64,000 bases of DNA from the NCBI RefSeq assembly GCF_016545825.1, contig NC_052619.1:29923803-29987802 (forward strand), read 5' to 3'. The stretch's first letter is position 1. Each line of letters begins with the position of its first letter. The position numbers were made by a program, and so were the translations under genes. The notes under the pieces were generated by a model, which had not been told where the DNA came from, ran no database searches, and saw nothing but the letters and a program-made list of their open reading frames with translations. Shown piece by piece: positions 59,087 to 64,000 of this stretch. This DNA is from Eucalyptus grandis (Eukaryota; Streptophyta; Magnoliopsida; Myrtales; Myrtaceae).

Positions 59087-60732
59087 ATCCTGTGCAGCCA
59101 TTTATCAGAGAGCACCAGGATCTGTTGCAATTTGTATTATATTTTTATGTAAGTCGTACGGAGGTGTCTGGAAACATTTGCAGAAACACATGGAAGCTTA
59201 TGTTCAATGTGGTCTGTGTTTGTCTTTGTGAATTGAAATAGAAACTGTATGCACAGATGGTTGATGATTCACTTCTTGAATATCAATGTGTTTATGGCCT
59301 TATCCATTGGAAAAGAATTAGAATATCGTTGCACTTTAAGTTAGATTGAGAGCAAATTAGTTCTTGGTCCTATTTGGATCCAATTGCACGGTCTTGTAAA
59401 TGTGCTGTTTATCTCGATCTTGCTGAAGAAACTGATATCAGATAGAGCGCAAATGGTGTAAAGACAATCCATGTAACTTATTCCACGGAACGCAATAAAG
59501 CTTTATCCTGGCCGTCATTCTTTACAAGCTCTGCCAATTGAGTCCTTATGGGACCCCTTTTTCCTTGGCTTGTTCCAATGTGGTGGATGAGTTTCGAACC
59601 CGTTTCGCCAGGCTGATTTTCTCCTAGTCTATGTATCACAGAAAAAGTACATATATTGTTTAAGTGCTAGTCTATTCATATTGTGGGCTAATTCTGGACC
59701 AACCATTAAAAAAATTCTCATGTTATGCTTGCAGATTGTGATGCTTTAAGAGGGAAATTTTATACCTATCCTTATCAACTGCAGGAACTTGCACCATTGT
59801 TATGACAAGAGATTGAAAGGCAATAGCTAAACTTTGGTTTCACTGACATGCTTTATTGATCTGCAGCATGTACTAGATTCCAGTGCCCCAAATTTGGATG
59901 AGCATCGTTCTTCAGTATTGCAAGTTCTCGAACAAATAGGTGTATCTGAGGAGAAACTTCAGAATATGATTGAAGTTTGGAATAAGGTTGGTACTTGGTC
60001 ATCTCTTCCCTCTTCCTTACCCTCAAACATGAGATGAGTATACTGGAAGTCCTACAGCTTGTCTCTGGAGTGCAGTTACATCAGGATGCTTTATTGAAAG
60101 TTTAAGAATTAAATTGCACTCCGTATATAAATTTTAGGATTGCGAGTGTAGTTATCCCTCTCAAACACGTAGTGTAGACTTTAGGGGGAATATTCTAATG
60201 TTCAGACGTGTATTTTTGTCAGATTGATCTTCAAGAAGATGATGGAAGTCATTTTGATGCTAATGATGGCGAAGGAGCGACATGTACAGATGTAATAGAT
60301 GAGGATGTCATCTCTGATGGTGGGGATGATTGCGGTGAAGGTGAAGAATCTATCGATAGGCTCTCTGAAGGAGAGCTTGAAGAAATTATTGAGAGTGAAG
60401 AAGACCAGTATTCTGATACCTGGCTATCACAGGAAGATGGTATAAAATGGGGTTCATCGATCTGCGGGGACACTTCAAATAATGAACCAAATGCTTCCTT
60501 GGGAGAATGGAGGACAAAGAATGTTTCCGATTCCGCTCAAGCTGGTCCACATGTCAAAACATCCGCTATGACTGGAGTTGGCTGGCAGGAGTTGCTAGAG
60601 CTGATCGATGAGAAGCTGGAATTACAGAATGACCGGTCGAAGAGGGAGAATGTGGTCGAGAGGAGTATCTTTTACTCGAAGTGGAGGCCGCCTCGCGCGG
60701 AGGAAGATGCTAACGTGGCAGTTGAGCAATAG
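53518..60732 (+). CDS. HflX-family GTPase, probably organellar
   Basis: A ribosome-associated translational GTPase of the HflX (Obg-HflX) family. Exons: 53518-53914, 54125-54189, 54273-54335, 54434-54523, 54636-54748, 56707-56772, 58096-58240, 58331-58386, 58508-58558, 58685-58739, 58830-58886, 59867-59986 and 60223-60732, about 595 residues. The basic, Arg/Ser-rich start MLRTASSLCRRHLAP suggests a mitochondrial or plastid presequence; a Gly run follows. The HflX domain has FGPGTVDTIK, VFVNTNLSGIQLRNLE and KPVLDRVGLIIEIF. The G domain has G1 GYTNA|GKS (about 309-316), a DDRLFATLDP switch, G3 DTVGF, G4 NK|ID (425-428) and G5 SAMTG (about 540). Introns split G1 and G4. A roughly 105-residue acidic insertion separates G4 and G5. 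Intron 2 starts with GC. The exon 6 end (56772) is an inference because no in-frame GT donor exists there. Confidence 0.9.
54749..56706 (+). other. Large intron of the HflX-like gene
   Basis: 1958 bp from GTGAGG to TTTCAG. It contains a G-rich stretch (56105-56135) and a small MITE-like palindromic stretch near 56345-56480 (TTTGGTATAAATTCC...GCTATAATTATG). Open frames within it have no family match. Confidence 0.6.
57464..57526. repeat. (CT)n microsatellite in an HflX intron
   Basis: About 30 CT units in the intron between exons 6 and 7. Confidence 0.95.
59036..59079. repeat. (TA)n microsatellite in an HflX intron
   Basis: About 22 TA units in the intron between exons 11 and 12. Open frames crossing it (58867-59241) are artefacts. 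Confidence 0.95.
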
Positions 60733-61690
60733 TGCGTCTCAATCGACCGACTTGCTTGTATCAAGTACATTTTGGGGCGGTGAAGAGGCACAGGGTCGGC
60801 GTTCGACGATTCTTCTTCAGCAATCCTCTTGCCAACTGAAGTTCGAGGGAGCTGTACTGATTGAATATGCGGTTTCCGAAGAACCCAAAGTTACTGCATG
60901 CTCAGCTGTCCCATGTCCCAACAGATTATGCTTTTGCCCTGTGAATATATTGGTAAAAAGCATCTGGGCATTTTCCCATCGAGCAGCAATGATCTTCTCT
61001 TCCCTTTCCAGGAGAATCAACATGTAACTCACATAGATAGATTTACTTGGCAATATGTTAATTCCATAGTTGATGATACTTGATCTAAATTTATGCAATA
61101 AAGCAAAGTTCTTGTGATACTTTGTTTTTTCCAATTTCAATATGATTTCAATTTAATGTTTCTTTTGAAATTCTTATGACATGGAGGTAATTTTCTAGTT
61201 TAATTTTCAACTGGGTTTGTTGGCCCCTTCGCTTAAGATATATTTCGGAATTGATAACTATTTTTGTTGTTTTATATTTCGTTAATATTTTTGATAAATA
61301 TCTTTGTTTTGTGTAGTATGTGTGTCTTGACATACAATTTGTGAAGCTTCTCATTTCGATGATCTGATGTTCGAATCAACTGATGAATATTCCATTGAAT
61401 GTTTAAGTTAACTTAGAATATTTCACCTTAAAATTTTTAGATTGGAATACTCAGTCTTTTTCTTAGAGTGCTCAAAATTTGTAAAACATTTTTAAAAAAT
61501 GGTTGATTATAGAATTAGTTGATGAAAATTACTTTTATTATCAACAACAATTTATAACTTTTTTATGAGCGATGAAAATATTTTTCATTTATATTGTAAA
61601 CAACGTAAATTATCAATTATCAAAAATTATTTTCTAAATTTTGAATTTTCAAAAATTATCAAAAATTATTTTCTAAATTTTGAATTTTCA
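60733..61690. other. HflX 3' UTR and spacer
   Basis: The first 300 bp remain moderately GC-rich and are probably 3' UTR. Beyond about 61110 the sequence is AT-rich, with a short duplication at about 61610-61695 (TTATCAAAAATTATTTTCTA then AATTTTGAATTTTC, twice). No gene. Confidence 0.4.
61097..61102 (+). terminator. Candidate polyadenylation signal of the HflX-like gene
   Basis: AATAAA about 365 bp beyond the stop at 60732, followed by T-rich sequence at 61120-61160. This is a plausible plant near-upstream element; transcript evidence is absent. Confidence 0.4.
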
Positions 61691-61699
61691 TAAAATAAA

Positions 61700-62185
61700 C
61701 GAAAACACATTTGGTAAATTTCTCTAAACTTTTTTTTATTTCTTTTATTTTTTAATGTTTTTATTTTATTTTTTTTTTTTTTCATTTTTTTTCTTTTGTT
61801 GGTCGCCTCGCCTTTTAGCCATGGTCCGGCGACCGCCGACGAGGGCTAGCGGTCTCACCTGCCCACGACGAGGCTCGCCGGCCCCCAAGCAAGGCCGAGC
61901 CTCGCCGCCTCACCTTGGCCGGGCGAGCTCGGCCGCCGGGATCCGGGCGAGATCGAGCTCGCTTAGCCGGCGGAGGCCGACCTCGCCCACCAAGGTGAGG
62001 CCGGGCGAGGCTCGTCCTCACCGTGGTTGGGCATGGCCGCCGCCCCTCGGCCTGGCCGTCGCCATGGTCGAGGCCGCGGACACGAAAAAAAAGAAGAAAA
62101 TAAAAAGTCAGTGTTTAAGTTTTATTTCTCTATTTTTGTTTTAACAAAAGAAACAAAACGCACCAAATGCGTTTCTGTTCTTTTT
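61700..62185. mobile_element. Foldback element with very GC-rich core
   Basis: The arms contain AAAACACATTTGGT (left) and, inverted, GAAACGCATTTGGT (right), with T-rich and A-rich flanks pairing around the core. The core (61800-62085) repeats GGCGAGGCTCG, CGCCGGCC and CACCAAGGTGAGGCCGGGCG motifs. It belongs with the element at 39622-40261. Frames here (61755-62144 and the minus-strand one) are GC artefacts. It lies about 450 bp upstream of the helicase start. Confidence 0.55.
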
Positions 62186-62554
62186 TATTCCTTAAACGAA
62201 AAACAAAAAATGCTTAAAAACAAAAAAGAAATACAAACGGAAATTTTTCTAAATTTCTCCATGACAATCTTCAAAAAGTGGAGAAACAGCACACCACGTG
62301 CCTCGATTATTACATGCAAAGCTTTAGTATTTATTTATTTATTTTTTTTTTATCGGTCCTATTTTATTATTATTATTCTAGAATCAAAATTTACACATAA
62401 AACTAATTTAATTTTTTTTTCTATTTTCTTTAATCTTTCAAATAAAATGCTAATTGGATCGGGTCGGATTTTCTCTTCCTAACCCGGCTCCGGCGGACCC
62501 GTTCCCGCCGTCCTAACGTTCTGATTTTCTCCTCCTCCTCCTAAAGCCTCCCCA

Positions 62555-62563
62555 AAACCCTAA
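62555..62563 (+). promoter_or_regulatory. Telo-box AAACCCTAA upstream of the helicase gene
   Basis: AAACCCTAA lies 66 bp before the ATG at 62629, after a CTCCTCCTCC tract. Telo-boxes are enriched in plant promoters and leaders of ribosome-biogenesis genes, which matches the expected job of this helicase. Confidence 0.6.
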
Positions 62564-62628
62564 TTTCTGCAGACTGCAAAACCCCCTTTTCCTTCCCGCT
62601 TCCTCCTCGCGGCCGGAACCGGATCACG

Positions 62629-64000
62629 ATGGGCAAATCCGGCGAGAAGGAAGCGCCGCCGACCGAGCCCCCGGTGCCGCGCGACGGCGGAGGAGCAGGA
62701 GACGGAGGAGGCGATGAGGCGGAGGACGAGCGCAGCTTCGAAGAGATCGGGCTCGACCCCCGCCTGGTCCGCGCCCTGTCGAAGAAGGGCGTCGAGAAGC
62801 CCACCCCGATTCAGCAAGTCGCCATCCCGCTGATCCTCGTAAGCTCTCCCGGTCTTAACTCTGCCGTCCGAGCGAAACCGAGGATGATTGCTGGGACAGT
62901 GTCTTTCCTTGCTTGAATGTTGATTTGATTTTCTCTGGTTGGTTTTTGGGTTATAGGAAGGTAAAGATGTTGTTGCGAGGGCGAAGACCGGCTCCGGGAA
63001 GACTTTCGCTTACCTCCTCCCTCTGCTTCAGAAGCTGTTCAGCAGTTCTGGGTCGAAGAGTAAAGTTGCTCCGAGCGCGATCGTTCTCGTCCCGACCAGG
63101 GAACTATCTCAGCAGGCAAGTTTCGGTTTTTGGGGTCGACGGTGTGGGGACGAGCGGAATTTGTCGTTTTTGCCCGAGACGTGCTGATGTGAGGTGTGGA
63201 TAATCTGCAGGTCCGTACTGAGGTCTTGTCCCTGATCGAGTTATGTCGAGTTCAGCTGAAAGCTGTGGAATTAACTGGGGGAGCTGATATGGTGGGTTTT
63301 TGTATCTTTCATTTAGGCTTGGTATGGAGATTGTGGAGTGATGGATGGTGGTAAGCCCTGATTCGCCACGATTGTTTAATATGTTGTTTTGCTTGTAGCG
63401 AGCTGCGCTGGCTGGATCGCCCGATATTCTTGTCTCGACTCCTGGTTGCATACGCAAATGTCTGTCATCTGGTGTTCTTCAACCAGCATCGCTGAGCAAT
63501 TCACTTGAAATTCTTGTTCTTGATGAGGTGAGAATATGGTCATAGAGTTAAGCTGTGGGCTTCAGTTCTTATAATTTCTCTTATTTACAAGATATGGTGG
63601 GTAATGTTTTCTTACCTGCTGTCTTTTCACTGCCGTTGGTTTTCAGGCAGACCTCTTACTTTCATATGGCTATGAGGAGGATCTAAGAGCTCTTAAGGCA
63701 CATATTCCTAGACGTTGTCAGTGCCTCCTTATGTCTGCTACATCAAGGTTTGTTTTTAGTACGTATGAAGATGAAGTATATATGAAGACTGACTGCGGAT
63801 AAATTTTTTAATGGAAGTACATGATTGCGTCAACCATTTCATATAAAGTTCATAATTAGACATTTTACTTCTTCTTGTTATTGTTTGGATCTCTGTTTTC
63901 CGAATCTCATGGTGGTCAGTTTATACCCTGCAGTGCCGATGTTGAGAAACTCAAGAAGCAGATATTGCACAACCCGTTCATACTGACTTTGCCAGAAGTT
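62629..64000 (+). CDS. RH16: DEAD-box ATP-dependent RNA helicase, DBP9/DDX56 type (5' part)
   Basis: A nucleolar RNA helicase for large ribosomal subunit assembly, matching plant RH16 and yeast Dbp9. Exons in the window are 62629-62838, 62957-63115, 63211-63291, 63399-63527, 63647-63747 and 63934 onward, giving 249 residues before the edge. An acidic, Gly-rich start is followed by the Q motif region [18 protein letters not shown] with KPTPIQ (about 38-63). Next come Walker A AKTGSGKT (79-86), motif Ia PTRELSQQ (116-123), TGGAD, STPG and DEAD (192-195). Then [14 protein letters not shown] and motif III SAT follow. The sequence [10 protein letters not shown] after DEAD is typical of the DBP9 group. 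An intron falls between E and A of DEAD. The intron after 63115 begins with GC. The C-terminal RecA domain is off the right edge. Confidence 0.92.

Noticed and set aside
58867..59241. 124-codon frame in an HflX intron
   Set aside because: It spans a (TA)n tract and overlaps the exon 11 splice donor in another frame.
61755..62144. GC-rich frames on both strands
   Set aside because: They lie in the foldback GC core; all frames stay open because of composition.

Overview
This 64 kb window is nuclear DNA of a flowering plant, almost certainly a dicot. Genes are split by many short AT-rich introns with plant-type splice sites. Intergenic DNA is AT-rich and full of LTR retrotransposons, hAT-like and foldback elements, and GA/CT or TA microsatellites. 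The GC-rich foldback cores resemble repeats I associate with Myrtaceae (Eucalyptus and relatives), but that placement is a weak inference. There are no bacterial, CRISPR or organellar features.

Genes, left to right: (1) 270-841 (+), the 3' end of a thioredoxin-fold peroxiredoxin-like (AhpC/TSA, PRXL2) gene; (2) 9456-10300 (+), an intronless short-chain dehydrogenase like plant 1-acyl-dihydroxyacetone-phosphate reductases, with one apparent frameshift; (3) 14027-16891 (+), a nine-exon AINTEGUMENTA/AIL-type double-AP2 transcription factor including a 9-nt microexon; (4) 41512-41915 (-) and 44680-45234 (-), two tandem B3-like (DUF313-like) genes, the first broken; (5) 53518-60732 (+), a 13-exon HflX-family GTPase, probably organellar; (6) 62629 to the window end (+), the 5' part of a DBP9/DDX56-type DEAD-box helicase (RH16-like) with a telo-box upstream.

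Repeats: three related 3.1-3.2 kb elements with TG...CA ends and 5-bp target duplications (A 5041-8163 minus, B 27708-32915, C 34883-39171) look like solo long LTRs or a non-autonomous LTR family. Each carries a different tandem-repeat array at about the same internal offset. B is interrupted by a 1.95 kb hAT-like element that contains a captured host exon. C is interrupted by a 1.1 kb Copia-type solo LTR. A decayed 5.4 kb Copia element (22145-27530, minus) has both LTRs and a perfect 5-bp target duplication. An older hAT-like copy (20466-21802) straddles a 770-bp tandem duplication. A TRIM-like element sits at 3908-4394.

Between the B3 genes and the HflX gene lies a roughly 4 kb array of about eight units of 360-389 bp (46.5-50.6 kb). 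On the minus strand its units contain short conserved reading frames of an unrecognised protein. This array and the A/B/C family are the least explained parts of the window. The genes form no operon or obvious pathway; they are independent plant loci separated by transposon-rich DNA.
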